Below are positions 18,060 to 27,617 of a stretch of DNA of 64,000 bases, in pieces (position 1 is the first letter of the stretch; every line of letters begins with the position of its first letter). Source of the stretch: Modicisalibacter luteus DSM 23508 (GTDB taxonomy: Bacteria > Pseudomonadota > Gammaproteobacteria > Pseudomonadales > Halomonadaceae); the NCBI RefSeq assembly GCF_000378505.1, contig NZ_KB900004.1, forward strand, positions 1 through 64,000, read 5' to 3'. Below the pieces are notes generated by a model that was not told the origin of the DNA, did not search any database, and saw nothing but the letters and a program-made list of their open reading frames with translations. A program made the position numbers and the translations under genes.

Positions 18060-19523
18060 TTACTGAGGCGGCCTGGGTGGCGCACCGATGTCTAGGTCAA
18101 TACTCATGCCACTCGCCTGCTCTCCTTCCTGCAACTCGAGGCGCACCGCGTCATCTTCCCGTAGCCAGTCGTTGAGCGCACGCACGTTACTCGTATCAAG
18201 CACACCAGCCTGCTGACGCAACGCTATCATGTCGATCACATAGGCGTAGCGTGCCTCGGCATAGTTGGCCAGCGCATCGTAGAGATCCTGCTCGGCGCTA
18301 AGCACATCGACAATGTTACGTGTGCCCACCTCATAACCGGAGCGCGTCGCTTCCAGGGCGCTACGACTGGAAATGATGGCCTGACGCTGCGCTTCCACGG
18401 TCTGTACATCATTGACGACCTGGGTGAACAGCGAACGCACCTGCTGCACCGTTGAACGACGTTCGGATTCGAAATCGTACTGTGCGGACTCGAGCAGGTA
18501 GGTCGCCTGATTGACCTGGGCACTGGTTCGCCCACCGGTAAAGATCGGCAAAGTAGCGGACAGGCCGACTTCGCTCCCCGAGTTATGCCCCGTCACGTTG
18601 TCCTGATCGGTATCGGAAAAGTTGTACTGGGCATAGGCATCGAGCGTCGGCAAGTAACCAGCCTGGGCAATGTCGACGTCACTACGGGAAATTTCGACGG
18701 CCTCCTGACTGGCGAGCAGTGCCGGATAGTTTTCCAACGCCAGCGCCACCCAGGCATCGCGCGAACTCGGTTTCGGCGACTCGACGGGGAGCTCCTCGGT
18801 CAGGCCATTGATGGTTTCGTAGTCCTTGCCGGTCAATTGCTCCAGAGCTTCGAAGCTGATCTGCAGATCGCTTTTCGCAGCGATTCGCTGCGCGCGGGCC
18901 TGGTCAAACGACGCTTGGGCCTCGTGGACGTCGGTGATCGCGATCAGCCCCACTTCGAACTGCTCGCGCGCCTGCTCGAGCTGGCGCTCGATAGCCCGCT
19001 CCTGGGCGATGCGTGCTTCGAGCACATCACGGGCACGCAGGATCTCGAAATAGGCCTCGGTCACGTTGTAGATCAATTGCTGCCGGTCGCCTTCGAGTAC
19101 CAAGGCTTGCTGATCGATCTGATCGGTGGTCTGCCTGTACTGGTACCAGTTGGTTGCGTCGAAAATCGCCTGGGTCGCCTCGATGCTGACGTTGGCGCCA
19201 TTATAGCCATCGTCACTCGATCCCGCGGTGTTCCCCGCCTGCTGCTGGCTTTCGAAAGTATCGTTACGGGCGATGCCCGCAGAAGCACTGACCTGTGGCA
19301 GCAGGTCGGCACGCTGGATGTCCCGGGTCGCCTCGACACTGTCGTAGATCGAACGGGACGAGGCCAGCGCAGCGTTATTTTCCAACGCATCGCGGGTAAT
19401 GGTCAGCAGGTCGGCAGCCTGCGCCTGGGGCGCGAGTGCGGCTGCGACTAGCAGGGAAAGCCACGTGCGGCGCAGCGGGTGCATTTCACTGCGGGTGCGC
19501 TGAAAGAGCCCTTGGGACGACAT
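18060..19523 (-). CDS. tolC: TolC-family outer membrane channel protein
   Basis: Outer-membrane export duct used by type I secretion systems and RND or ABC pumps, 487 residues. The signal peptide is MHPLRRTWLSLLVAAALA ending AQA. Two TolC repeats follow, each with long coiled-coil helices and a strand pair; FDQARAQRIAAKSDLQISFEAL and YEVGTRNIVDVLSAEQDLYDAL are typical OEP motifs. The tail is negatively charged and proline-ending. I start at the ATG at 19523, preceded by AAAGGA; ATGs at 19541 and at the signal-peptide methionine are alternatives. No pump genes lie beside it, so it is probably a shared channel. Confidence 0.92.
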   Translation of the reverse strand: MSSQGLFQRTRSEMHPLRRTWLSLLVAAALAPQAQAADLLTITRDALENNAALASSRSIYDSVEATRDIQRADLLPQVSASAGIARNDTFESQQQAGNTAGSSDDGYNGANVSIEATQAIFDATNWYQYRQTTDQIDQQALVLEGDRQQLIYNVTEAYFEILRARDVLEARIAQERAIERQLEQAREQFEVGLIAITDVHEAQASFDQARAQRIAAKSDLQISFEALEQLTGKDYETINGLTEELPVESPKPSSRDAWVALALENYPALLASQEAVEISRSDVDIAQAGYLPTLDAYAQYNFSDTDQDNVTGHNSGSEVGLSATLPIFTGGRTSAQVNQATYLLESAQYDFESERRSTVQQVRSLFTQVVNDVQTVEAQRQAIISSRSALEATRSGYEVGTRNIVDVLSAEQDLYDALANYAEARYAYVIDMIALRQQAGVLDTSNVRALNDWLREDDAVRLELQEGEQASGMSIDLDIGAPPRPPQ

Positions 19524-19559
19524 CGACGTTTTTCCTTTCATGAGACTTGCGCAATATCA

Positions 19560-19589
19560 TACATACAATGACGCATGTTAGCTTGCCAA
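19560..19589 (-). promoter_or_regulatory. Possible sigma-70 promoter of the tolC-like gene
   Basis: On the minus strand TTGGCA (19584-19589) and TATGTA (19560-19565) are 18 bases apart, upstream of the tolC-like gene in an AT-rich stretch. Matches are partial. Confidence 0.4.
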
Positions 19590-19634
19590 TCAATCTAGCA
19601 AATGTCGTGCACGGATCGTGCAAGTCATAACGAC

Positions 19635-19658
19635 AAACGCGAGCCCGTAGGCTCGCGT
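19635..19658 (-). terminator. Rho-independent terminator of rpoS
   Basis: A perfect 9-bp stem (ACGCGAGCC / GGCTCGCGT) with a four-base loop, followed on the minus strand by TTGTCGTT. It lies about 30 bases after the rpoS stop. Confidence 0.8.
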
Positions 19659-19688
19659 CTGCACCGAGAGACTCCTTTCAGAACACCC

Positions 19689-20657
19689 TCACTCGAAAAT
19701 GGCATCCAGGGAGAGCCCCTGCTTTTCAAGTACACGGCGGAGTTTCTTCAAGGCTTCGACTTGAATCTGGCGTACCCTCTCACGGGTCAATCCGATTTCC
19801 TCGCCAACTTCCTCCAGCGTTGCCGCCTCGTGACCACGCAAACCGAAGCGCCGGATCACCACTTCCATCTGCTTATCGGTCAACTCGGCAAGCCACTCAT
19901 CGACATGTTGCTTGACATCGACATCAACCAGTGACGACTCCGGCCCACTCTCGTTCTCGTCAGCCAGCGTCTCGATCAATGGCTTGTCGCTCTCGCCACC
20001 CAGCGGATAATCCACCGACGAGATGCGCTCGTTGAGCCCCATCATCTTCTTGACGGTACTCACCGGCTTGTCGAGAAACTCGGCGATCTCCTCGGCAGTC
20101 GCTTCGTGATCCAATCTCTGGGTCAGCTCACGCGCTGCACGAAGATAGATATTGAGTTCCTTGACCACGTGGATCGGCAGGCGAATGGTTCGGGTCTGAT
20201 TCATCAGTGCTCGTTCGATAGTCTGACGAATCCACCATGTGGCGTAGGTTGAAAAGCGAAACCCTCGCTCCGGGTCGAACTTTTCTACGGCCCGGATCAA
20301 GCCCAGGTTGCCCTCTTCGATCAGATCGAGAAGCGAAAGCCCCCGGTTCAGATAACGGCGTGCAATCTTCACCACCAGACGCAGGTTGGATTCGATCATC
20401 CGCTGGCGTCCGGCGGGGTCGCCCTTCTGGGCCAGGCGCCCGTAATGTACTTCCTCTTCTGGGGTCAGCAGCGGTGAGAAGCCGATCTCATTGAGATAGA
20501 TCTGGGTGGCATCCAGACTCTGGTGGTAGTTGTTCTCTTCTCGGCTCAGCGCCTTTTCAAATGCCTCTTCAGCCTCCTTGCCATCCGCTTCGTCGTCGAC
20601 AACGTCTTCGACTTCATTGAGATCCACATCCTGAAGGTCCCGTTCAAGCATGCTCAT
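19689..20657 (-). CDS. rpoS: RNA polymerase sigma factor RpoS
   Basis: Stationary-phase and general stress sigma factor, 322 residues (E. coli 330). An acidic N-terminus precedes region 1.2 ([20 protein letters not shown]). Region 2 has [37 protein letters not shown] and [18 protein letters not shown]. Region 3 follows, and region 4 carries the -35 helix-turn-helix [20 protein letters not shown]. The [19 protein letters not shown] stretch at the start is the variable RpoS segment. It is the last gene of the operon after nlpD. In other gammaproteobacteria the main rpoS promoter lies inside nlpD. Confidence 0.97.
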   Translation of the reverse strand: MSMLERDLQDVDLNEVEDVVDDEADGKEAEEAFEKALSREENNYHQSLDATQIYLNEIGFSPLLTPEEEVHYGRLAQKGDPAGRQRMIESNLRLVVKIARRYLNRGLSLLDLIEEGNLGLIRAVEKFDPERGFRFSTYATWWIRQTIERALMNQTRTIRLPIHVVKELNIYLRAARELTQRLDHEATAEEIAEFLDKPVSTVKKMMGLNERISSVDYPLGGESDKPLIETLADENESGPESSLVDVDVKQHVDEWLAELTDKQMEVVIRRFGLRGHEAATLEEVGEEIGLTRERVRQIQVEALKKLRRVLEKQGLSLDAIFE

Positions 20658-20782
20658 TTCGCTACCCCGTTGTCTGCTACTCGTAAGATGCAGTCGTTGA
20701 CCGGCTCATATTGTTGTTATGCCCTGTCTGGGGCGACCACCGGCAGGCCGGTGGCCGTCCTTTCCCTGCGATTACTGACCCC

Positions 20783-22045
20783 TCAACGTTGCGGAAGGAA
20801 CTTGAGGGGATCCTGAGGCTGGCCATCCTGGCGAACCTCGAAATGTAATTTGACGCTCTCGGCATCGGTGTTGCCCATGGTGGCAATCACTTCACCCGCC
20901 TCGACGACGTCGTTCTCCTTGACCCTAAGACTGTCATTATGCGCATAGGCGCTGAGATAACGGTCGTTATGCTTGAGGAGAATGAGGTTACCGTAGCCGC
21001 GTACGCCGTTACCGGCATAGACCACGATACCGGGCCCCGCTGCCTTGACAGGTTGCCCCTTTTGGCCGGCGATATCAATGCCGGCGGTGATATTGGAACC
21101 GTCACCAAAACGGCCCACCACCTGGCCATCTACTGGCCACTGCCAAGGGATGTCCTCGACCGGCTGGAATGTCCGCTGCTCGCGGGAGGGGCCGCTCGCC
21201 TCGCCCGCCACGGCGGTCCCGGCATCGGCCGTCCCGCTATTCGTGGTCGTGTTGGTAGCAGTATTGCTCACCGATGATGACGGAGTGGTTGCAGCTTGAC
21301 TACCAGCATCGGCGACATCCACAGAGGACGTCGACGCACTCTGATCGGCAACGCTCACGCCGCGCGTGCTGTCTGTCGTGGATCCCGCTTGCGACGCGCC
21401 TGTCGAGGAGCTTGCCTGCCGGGATGCACGCTGTTGCGTCACTGCCTCACGCTCGGCCTGATCACGTGCACTGAGCTGCCCGTCGGAGCCGGGGCTGTCG
21501 TAATTGTAGATCGGCCCGGGCGCATCGCTGCCGCCGGCACGGCCAGCGGCTGATAATGCTTCGACGCTGGGCTGAGTCGAGGCCGCCTGGGCAGGTGCCG
21601 CCTGTTGCTCATCTCCCAAGGGGCGGCTGGTCAAGCGACGATTACGTTCGATGGTCTCGGTATCCGGAGCCAGCCAGTCCGGCGTCCCGGTCGAGGCTGC
21701 AGTTGTGGAGCCATCGGTGCCGGCCACGGTGACACCCTGAGCGTTCTGGCTAGACGTTCCCTGGGGTGCGCTTCCGGCCGCCGCGCTGGCGCTCAGTCGC
21801 AGTGTTTGCCCGGGCTCCAGCCGGTAGGGTGGGCTGATGCTGTTGAGCTGCGCCAGCTCACGGAAGTCCATATTGTTTCGCCAGGCGATCCCGTAAAGCG
21901 TATCGCCGCTCTGTACGGTTACCGTATCGCCACTCGGCGTGCTGCGACTCGCTGACAGATCGCGCACCACAGGCGCGTGATTGGGGGGTGCGGCACAGCC
22001 GGCAATGCCCAGCATCAGCGCCGAAACCACGAATGCCTTGCGCAT
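20783..22045 (-). CDS. nlpD: Murein hydrolase activator NlpD (lipoprotein)
   Basis: Outer-membrane lipoprotein that activates the amidase AmiC at division, 420 residues. The signal peptide ends in the lipobox LGIAGC. A LysM repeat follows at ~42-84 (VTVQSGDTLYGIAWRNNMDF), then a long Ser/Thr/Ala-rich linker, then an M23/LytM domain at ~300-420. That domain is degenerate: GIDIA replaces the metal-binding H-x3-D, as in E. coli NlpD, so it activates rather than cuts. The end, LHFEVRQDGQPQDPLKFLPQR, closely follows E. coli. The ribosome binding site GGAGG lies inside the end of the upstream DUF368 gene, six bases away. Confidence 0.95.
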   Translation of the reverse strand: MRKAFVVSALMLGIAGCAAPPNHAPVVRDLSASRSTPSGDTVTVQSGDTLYGIAWRNNMDFRELAQLNSISPPYRLEPGQTLRLSASAAAGSAPQGTSSQNAQGVTVAGTDGSTTAASTGTPDWLAPDTETIERNRRLTSRPLGDEQQAAPAQAASTQPSVEALSAAGRAGGSDAPGPIYNYDSPGSDGQLSARDQAEREAVTQQRASRQASSSTGASQAGSTTDSTRGVSVADQSASTSSVDVADAGSQAATTPSSSVSNTATNTTTNSGTADAGTAVAGEASGPSREQRTFQPVEDIPWQWPVDGQVVGRFGDGSNITAGIDIAGQKGQPVKAAGPGIVVYAGNGVRGYGNLILLKHNDRYLSAYAHNDSLRVKENDVVEAGEVIATMGNTDAESVKLHFEVRQDGQPQDPLKFLPQR

Positions 22046-22051
22046 GTAAGG

Positions 22052-22981
22052 TCAATCCTCCTTGCGATTCGACGTGGAGCGTTCGCCCACGACCAGGACG
22101 AGCAGCAGCCCCAGGATCATCAATGCAATCACCGGCACCAACTGGGCGGAATCGCCGGTCAGCAGGGCATAATCGTCCGGCAGCAGGTAACGGTAGTCCA
22201 ATGGAATCAGCTGATCGTCGGGACCAAGACGATAGCGGATCATCTCGCGCCATGGCCACAGCGTAGGTAACGACCCGACGATGAAGCCGATGAGTAACTG
22301 CAATGTCAATTCATGATAATGGCGAAACAACCACGACAACAGTCTCGAGAACGTGAACAGACCGATCGCACAGCCAGCCCCGAACTGCAGGATCAGCCCG
22401 ATATCGAAGCTCTTGATCCCCTCCATGACGGTGCCGTAGAGCCCCATGGTGAGCAACAGGAAGCTACCTGACACTCCGGGCAATAGCATCGCACTAATGG
22501 CGATGGCGCCGCTCGCCACCAGCAGCAAACTTCCCAACCCGGTTAGATGCGGCATTAGACCGGGCAGGGCCTGGGCCACCAACAGGCCGGCCACTAGCGG
22601 CAGAATGTACCACCAGCGCCATCCTCTGACCTGGCGACTGACGACGAATGCCGATGCCGCAACCAGCCCAAAGAAAAAGGCATCAAGCAACAGCGGCTGT
22701 GCATCGAGCAGATAGGTCACCAGGTGCGCCACGCTGATCAGGCTGCAAGCAAGGCCGACTACCAGAGGAACCAGAAAGCGCAGGTTAAGATACTCGACCA
22801 ACCCGGCCAGCCCTCCGCGCCGCCAGGCGGGATACGCTTCGGGGCCGAAGCGGCGAATGGTATGAATCAACTCCTCGTAAATCCCGGTAATGAAGGCAAT
22901 GGTTCCTCCCGAGACACCGGGTACGGCATCGGCGGCGCCCATCCCGGCGCCCTTGAGAAACAGCGCTAGCGCTCGCTTCAA
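22052..22981 (-). CDS. DUF368 membrane protein (PopT-like polyprenyl-phosphate translocase)
   Basis: Integral membrane protein of 309 residues with about eight to nine helices. The N-terminal KGAGMGAADAVPGVSGGTIAF and the second-half LLPGVSGSFLLLTMG are the two PGVSGG/S repeats that define DUF368. Members of this family in other bacteria (PopT) have been implicated in returning undecaprenyl phosphate to the cytoplasmic face, with strongest effect at alkaline pH. That would suit a halophile, but the activity here is inferred. Its ATG overlaps the pcm stop (ATGA) and its end carries the nlpD ribosome binding site, so it is embedded in the operon. Confidence 0.88.
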   Translation of the reverse strand: MKRALALFLKGAGMGAADAVPGVSGGTIAFITGIYEELIHTIRRFGPEAYPAWRRGGLAGLVEYLNLRFLVPLVVGLACSLISVAHLVTYLLDAQPLLLDAFFFGLVAASAFVVSRQVRGWRWWYILPLVAGLLVAQALPGLMPHLTGLGSLLLVASGAIAISAMLLPGVSGSFLLLTMGLYGTVMEGIKSFDIGLILQFGAGCAIGLFTFSRLLSWLFRHYHELTLQLLIGFIVGSLPTLWPWREMIRYRLGPDDQLIPLDYRYLLPDDYALLTGDSAQLVPVIALMILGLLLVLVVGERSTSNRKED

Positions 22982-23613
22982 CGTATGACTCCTTCCAATA
23001 GCGGCACGAAACGTACCTGTTCGAGCCGCTGATGATCAAAACCATCCCCTTGCCGCTGAATACGGGTCAACCATTGGTTGCCGTCCTCGTCCTCCAGCGG
23101 CGTGATCAGTACACCCTCTTCGCTCAACTGCCCCAGTAGTGCCGAGGGCAGCTCGCTGGCGCAGGCCGTCAGCAGAATGACATCGAACGGCGCCGCTTCG
23201 GGCCAGCCGTGGGCGCCGTCGGTGAGGCGCATGCGCACGTTGTGCGCCGCAAGTCGATTCAATCTCGCTCTGGCCCGAGATTGCAGTGCCAGGATGCGCT
23301 CCAGCGACCACACCTGATCGACCAGGCGCGACAGTATCAGCGTCTGGTAGCCAGATCCGGTGCCAATCTCGAGGACATTGCGCGGCTCGGCAGCCAGGAC
23401 CAGCTCACTCATGCGTGCAACCATCCAGGGCTGCGAGAGGGTCTGCCCGTGCCCGATGGGCAGCGCAGTGTCCTCATAGGCGCGATGTGACAACGCTTCA
23501 TCGAGAAACAGATGGCGCGGCTCGCAGGCCATCACTTCGAGTACGCGCCAATCCTGGATACCTGCCTCGAGTAGCCGCCCCACCATGCGATCGCGGGTGC
23601 GCTGTGAGGTCAT
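22978..23613 (-). CDS. pcm: Protein-L-isoaspartate O-methyltransferase
   Basis: SAM-dependent repair enzyme for isoaspartyl damage in ageing proteins, 211 residues. The catalytic-loop motif ALPIGHGQTLSQPWMVARM is diagnostic, followed by motif I VLEIGTGSGYQTLILSRL and motif II PFDVILLTACASELPSAL. The end, VRFVPLLEGVIR, matches the family. I use the ATG at 23613, which aligns with the E. coli start; frames extending to 23673 would overlap surE by 44 bases. It sits between surE and DUF368 as part of the rpoS-proximal operon. Confidence 0.94.
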   Translation of the reverse strand: MTSQRTRDRMVGRLLEAGIQDWRVLEVMACEPRHLFLDEALSHRAYEDTALPIGHGQTLSQPWMVARMSELVLAAEPRNVLEIGTGSGYQTLILSRLVDQVWSLERILALQSRARARLNRLAAHNVRMRLTDGAHGWPEAAPFDVILLTACASELPSALLGQLSEEGVLITPLEDEDGNQWLTRIQRQGDGFDHQRLEQVRFVPLLEGVIR

Positions 23614-23629
23614 GCCGATACCACTGAAT

Positions 23630-24385
23630 TCAAGAGATTCGTGACAGCGCATCCAGCCAGTCCTGTACATCATGCAGTGCGGTATGCCGGGTCAGGTCGG
23701 TTTGCAGCGGCGTGATCGAGACGTAGCCCGCCTCGATGGCGGCGAAGTCGGTATCGGGACCATCATCGGCGTTCTCACCAGCCGCGGCGATCCAGTAACG
23801 AACACGGCCTCGCGGATCTCGCACTTCCAGCGGCCGTGCGGAAGGGCCACGGTAGCCCATGCGTGTCACCCGGAAACCCTGAATCTGATCCCAGGGCAGG
23901 TCTGGCACATTGACGTTGAGTAGGCTGCGTGGCGGCAGCGACAACTGATCGGCGGCACCGACCAGGCTCGAGGCCACACGCCCCGCCGTATCGAAGTGGC
24001 GCGAGCCGACCAGCGACATGGCAATCGCGGGCATACCCAAATTGCGGCCTTCCATGGCGGCGGCAACGGTACCCGAGTAGAGCACGTCGTCGCCCAGGTT
24101 ACCGCCATGGTTGATACCCGAAATCACCAGATCGGGGCGCTCATCCCAGACGCCATTGACGCCCAGGTATACGCAGTCTGCCGGCGTTCCGTCGACACTG
24201 TAGAAGCCGTTTTCCAACGCCGTCAGGGCCAGCGGGCGCGATAGCGTCAGTGAATTGCTGGCACCACTCTTGTCGCGATCGGGCGCTACCACCCTGAGTC
24301 GCGCATGCGGCAACAAGGCATCGTGAAGCGCCTTGAGCCCCGGTGCATGAACACCGTCATCATTGGACAGCAAGAGCTTGCGCAT
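23630..24385 (-). CDS. surE: 5'/3'-nucleotidase SurE
   Basis: Metal-dependent nucleotidase/exopolyphosphatase of stationary phase, 251 residues. The N-terminal [16 protein letters not shown] carries the metal-binding [34 protein letters not shown] and [20 protein letters not shown] are all family signatures. The start has GGAG five bases upstream. It follows truD after 43 bases and precedes pcm by 16, the classic surE-pcm-nlpD-rpoS order. Confidence 0.96.
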   Translation of the reverse strand: MRKLLLSNDDGVHAPGLKALHDALLPHARLRVVAPDRDKSGASNSLTLSRPLALTALENGFYSVDGTPADCVYLGVNGVWDERPDLVISGINHGGNLGDDVLYSGTVAAAMEGRNLGMPAIAMSLVGSRHFDTAGRVASSLVGAADQLSLPPRSLLNVNVPDLPWDQIQGFRVTRMGYRGPSARPLEVRDPRGRVRYWIAAAGENADDGPDTDFAAIEAGYVSITPLQTDLTRHTALHDVQDWLDALSRIS

Positions 24386-24428
24386 CGTGTCTCCTCGGTC
24401 GACCCGTTAGTGAACTAGCAGATCGACT

Positions 24429-25502
24429 TCATTGTCCGTTCCGCTCTGTCAGGGGTGTGCCCGGTGACAGGGTCGGATGGTCCATCAATTCTCTTAGTAC
24501 CGAGGTGGCGAACGCGCCTCGCGGCAGTTCGAAGCTCAGTTCGCACCCCTCGGCATCACACTGCAGCGAGGCGTCGGTCAGGCGAATACGCAGCGCTCGA
24601 CGGGCCAGGCGTACTCCGGCTCTCTCCAGTCCGGCACACAGCTCGACATGGCGCTCGCCCAGACGGGCTTCGTAGGCTCCCGCCTCATCCCGCGCGCTTG
24701 ACGCACCGATCCCCCAAAGCACTCCGGTGGGATGCAGGTCAAGATGTGCCGCCCGCGCCATCAGCGCGGGATCGGGCTGCTCGACCGAGAATATGCTGGC
24801 GCTGCCGTCAAGCATCAATACATCGCCATGGAGCGGGGTCGCCCAGCTTCCATCGGCCAGGCGCGCTGCCAGTAGCTCGTTGAACAGATAGCTACGGGCG
24901 GCGGAGAGCATGAGCCCTTCACGGTCGTCTCGCTTGCGCCAGCCGCGAGCCAGGGTCGCCCGGGCGCGCTCGAGGTTGCGCCCTTGGGGGCCAAAACGCT
25001 GCGGGCCGAAATAGTTGGGCACGCCATGCTCGCACAGCCATTGCCAGCGCGCCTCCAACCCGGGATGCTGGGCAACCGGCCCACTGATCCGCAACCGGAA
25101 GCGGTTGGCACGATGCACGCCTCGCTTGAGCTTGCGCGGATGACGGCGTTGCTTGAGCAGCCGCACCGGCGTTCCGGCCAAGCGTTCAGCCATAACCTCC
25201 GGCGCCTCGCGCCCCGGCAGATGGACCGACAGCCACTGGCGGGTCACCGCCGTGCGATCCTTCATGCCCGAGAACCCTATATCCCGGGGCGTCACATCAC
25301 ATGCCCGAGCCAGGCGACGCACCAGTTCCAACGTAGTCAGATCGCGCTTCTCGACCCACAGCCAGAGATGCTCGCCCTCTCCCTCCGGCTCGAAATCGAG
25401 TCGCTCCTCGACCACGAAATCCTCGGGCATTCCCCGGTACTCCCCCGCTGCCAGCGGTCCGCCGTGCGCATAGGGCCAGGCAGGTGGCCAGTCGACACTC
25501 AC
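24429..25502 (-). CDS. truD: tRNA pseudouridine(13) synthase TruD
   Basis: Modifies U13 of tRNA-Glu; 357 residues. The catalytic aspartate motif is [17 protein letters not shown] near residue 80. [22 protein letters not shown] is the other signature, with the TRUD insertion domain between. It starts with GTG at 25502, overlapping the ispF stop by four bases (GTGA), so translation is likely coupled. The C-terminus [16 protein letters not shown] is the expected end of the catalytic domain. Confidence 0.95.
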   Translation of the reverse strand: MSVDWPPAWPYAHGGPLAAGEYRGMPEDFVVEERLDFEPEGEGEHLWLWVEKRDLTTLELVRRLARACDVTPRDIGFSGMKDRTAVTRQWLSVHLPGREAPEVMAERLAGTPVRLLKQRRHPRKLKRGVHRANRFRLRISGPVAQHPGLEARWQWLCEHGVPNYFGPQRFGPQGRNLERARATLARGWRKRDDREGLMLSAARSYLFNELLAARLADGSWATPLHGDVLMLDGSASIFSVEQPDPALMARAAHLDLHPTGVLWGIGASSARDEAGAYEARLGERHVELCAGLERAGVRLARRALRIRLTDASLQCDAEGCELSFELPRGAFATSVLRELMDHPTLSPGTPLTERNGQ

Positions 25503-26059
25503 TGGCTGAGACCGGTGTCGCTGGCGGGCTGGGGCTCGAACAACGCCTCGGGCTCGAACGGTTGACGCGGCTGCGAATGATCGCCATGTGCTTCAAGCAG
25601 GGCTACCGCTTCGGCGGCAATGCCTTCGCCCCGACCAGTGAAGCCCAACCGCTCGCTGGTGGTGGCCTTGACGTTGACGGCTCCGATCTCGAGTCCGAGA
25701 TCCTCGGCGATCGCGGCGCGCATAGCGGCAACATGAGGTGCCAACTTGGGTGCCTGAGCGATAACGGTGGCATCGACATTGCCGACCCGGTAGCCGGCTT
25801 CGCCGACCAGATGCACCACATGGCGCAGCAGAGCGCGGCTGTCGGCTCCGGCCCAGCGCGCATCGGTATCCGGAAAGTGATGACCGATGTCACCCAGGGC
25901 ACAGGCACCAAGCAGGGCATCGCTCAGGGCATGCAGCAGCACATCGCCATCCGAATGGGCGATCACGCCCCGCTCGTAGGCGATACGTACGCCCCCGATC
26001 ATTACATGGTCGCCCTCGCCAAAACGGTGCACATCGAAGCCGTGGCCGATCCGGATCAT
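25499..26059 (-). CDS. ispF: 2-C-methyl-D-erythritol 2,4-cyclodiphosphate synthase IspF
   Basis: Fifth enzyme of the MEP isoprenoid pathway; 186 residues. [11 protein letters not shown] holds the metal-binding D-x-[20 protein letters not shown] and [11 protein letters not shown] follow, and [20 protein letters not shown] closes the active site. The catalytic domain ends near residue 158. A further ~28 residues (rich in Pro, Glu and Phe) are absent from E. coli IspF (159 residues). The start lies one base after the ispD stop. Confidence 0.96.
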   Translation of the reverse strand: MIRIGHGFDVHRFGEGDHVMIGGVRIAYERGVIAHSDGDVLLHALSDALLGACALGDIGHHFPDTDARWAGADSRALLRHVVHLVGEAGYRVGNVDATVIAQAPKLAPHVAAMRAAIAEDLGLEIGAVNVKATTSERLGFTGRGEGIAAEAVALLEAHGDHSQPRQPFEPEALFEPQPASDTGLSQ

Positions 26060-26060
26060 G

Positions 26061-26783
26061 TCAGTCCTCGATTACGAAATCCCGCTCCTGCGCCTGGGCG
26101 TCCAGAATGACGGCGGCCAGTTGCAAGTCTTCGGGATGGGTGATCTTGAGATTGTCGCGACGTGCGGCGACCAGGCGGGGCGCCAACCCCAGCGCCTCTA
26201 TCGCCGACGCCTCGTCGGTGACAGCAATACCGGCGCGCCGTGCCGCAGCCAGCGCTTCACACAGCATGCCATAGCGGAACCCCTGGGGCGTCAACGCATG
26301 CCACAACCCGGCACGGGATTCGGTGCTTGCTACCCTCCCCGCATCATCGGCGCGTTTCATGGTGTCCGCTACCGGCGCGGCCAGCAGCGCCCCGACCCGC
26401 TCGTCCAAGAGTATGTCGAGCAGACGGCGCAGGTCCATGGGATGCACACAGGGACGGGCCACATCGTGTACCAGCACCAGATCCTCGGCGGCCGCGAGCC
26501 CGGCCAAGTCATCCAGCGCCCGGGTAACCGAGTCGACCCGCTCATCCCCACCGGCTACGCGTCGCCAGTCGGCGAATGGCACCCAGGCGGGATCGAACCA
26601 GGCATCCTCCTCATCCAGGCACAGACACAGGGAGGCCTGAGGATACGCGCCATGCAAACGAGCCAGCGTATGCGCCAGCACGGGCTGGCCATTAAGGTCC
26701 AGGTACTGCTTGGGCCGATCCGCTCCCATGCGTCGGCCCTGCCCGGCCGCAGGCACTACCAGCCAGAGTCTCGGCAAGCTCAT
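26061..26783 (-). CDS. ispD: 2-C-methyl-D-erythritol 4-phosphate cytidylyltransferase IspD
   Basis: MEP-pathway enzyme forming CDP-methylerythritol, 240 residues. The CTP-binding loop [19 protein letters not shown] is at the N-terminus, with [12 protein letters not shown], the [11 protein letters not shown] segment and the C-terminal [14 protein letters not shown]. Its ATG overlaps the ftsB stop (ATGA). The ftsB-ispD-ispF-truD-surE order is the standard gammaproteobacterial arrangement. Confidence 0.96.
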   Translation of the reverse strand: MSLPRLWLVVPAAGQGRRMGADRPKQYLDLNGQPVLAHTLARLHGAYPQASLCLCLDEEDAWFDPAWVPFADWRRVAGGDERVDSVTRALDDLAGLAAAEDLVLVHDVARPCVHPMDLRRLLDILLDERVGALLAAPVADTMKRADDAGRVASTESRAGLWHALTPQGFRYGMLCEALAAARRAGIAVTDEASAIEALGLAPRLVAARRDNLKITHPEDLQLAAVILDAQAQERDFVIED

Positions 26784-27157
26784 GGCCGGCTCCCCTCGGA
26801 CGTAACGGGCGGTGACGTGGCGGGCACACCGGACGGCGTCAGGCCCTCGCCTTCCGGCCCGTCGACCGGTGAATCCTCGGGCTCGACACCCGGCACCCAG
26901 AAGAACTGCTCATCGCTGCGCACCATGCCGATATCGCTTCGCGCACGCTCCTCGATGGCGTCCAGCCCATTCTTGAGATCCACCACTTCGGCGGCAAGAC
27001 GCTGGTTGCGTGCCTCCAACGTTTCGGTCTCGGCGGCCAAGGTATCGACCCTGGAACGAATATGCGTCAGCTCGCGCAAGCCGCCTTCTCCCAGCCAGAG
27101 GCTGTACTGCAGCAGGCCGAGCAGAGCGATCAGCACGACCGCAAGCCACTTGAGCAT
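26780..27157 (-). CDS. ftsB: Cell division protein FtsB
   Basis: Bitopic membrane protein of the FtsQLB divisome complex, 125 residues. A short cytoplasmic start and one transmembrane helix (WLAVVLIALLGLLQYSLWL) lead into a coiled coil (~28-70, DTLAAETETLEARNQRLAAE) and the conserved IEERARSDIGMVRSDEQFFW. The last ~35 residues are a Pro/Glu/Ser-rich tail longer than that of E. coli FtsB (103 residues). First gene of the long leftward operon; the promoter should lie in 27158-27285, shared with the divergent NIF3-like gene. Confidence 0.93.
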   Translation of the reverse strand: MLKWLAVVLIALLGLLQYSLWLGEGGLRELTHIRSRVDTLAAETETLEARNQRLAAEVVDLKNGLDAIEERARSDIGMVRSDEQFFWVPGVEPEDSPVDGPEGEGLTPSGVPATSPPVTSEGSRP

Positions 27158-27285
27158 CGGGATTTCCAGACATTGAAAAGCAAAGAACCAGAGGCCGGCA
27201 TTATGCCATCATCATAGGGGGACGCGCAGGTCGAAATCGCCTGCCGAACCCACCGACCCTATGGCTATCGCGACAAGGAGAGCAT

Positions 27286-27597
27286 ATGTACAAGCTGGCA
27301 TTCTTCGTACCCATCAACGAGGCCGAGCCAGTCAAGGAAGCCGTCTTCGCCACGGGGGCCGGACGCATCGGCGACTATGAGGCCTGCTGCTTCCAGACCC
27401 GTGGCGTCGGGCAATTTCGCCCACTTGACGGCGCCGACCCGCACATTGGACAGGTCGGCGACCTGGAGCGGGTGGTGGAACTCAAGGTGGAACTGGTCTG
27501 TCGCGACGACCTGATCCGCGACGCCATCGCCGCCCTCAAGGCCGCGCATCCCTATGAAGAGCCGGCCTATGAGGTATGGAAGCTTGAAGAGTTCTGA
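27286..27597 (+). CDS. NIF3/YqfO-like small protein
   Basis: A 103-residue protein matching the stand-alone CutA-like insert domain of the NIF3/YqfO family. Diagnostic pieces are YKLAFFVPINEAEPVKEAVF, GAGRIGDYEACCFQTRGVGQF and AHPYEEPAYEVWKLEE. Such proteins are widespread in gammaproteobacteria and their role is not established. AAGGAG five bases upstream of the ATG makes the start certain. Transcribed alone, divergent from ftsB. Confidence 0.9.
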   Translation: MYKLAFFVPINEAEPVKEAVFATGAGRIGDYEACCFQTRGVGQFRPLDGADPHIGQVGDLERVVELKVELVCRDDLIRDAIAALKAAHPYEEPAYEVWKLEEF

Positions 27598-27617
27598 AGC
27601 CGAATCGGGGAGGCGTC

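Noticed and set aside
20737-20754. Short GC hairpin between nlpD and rpoS
   Set aside because: Seven-pair stem without a T tract; it cannot be a terminator because rpoS follows, and no regulatory role can be supported from the sequence.
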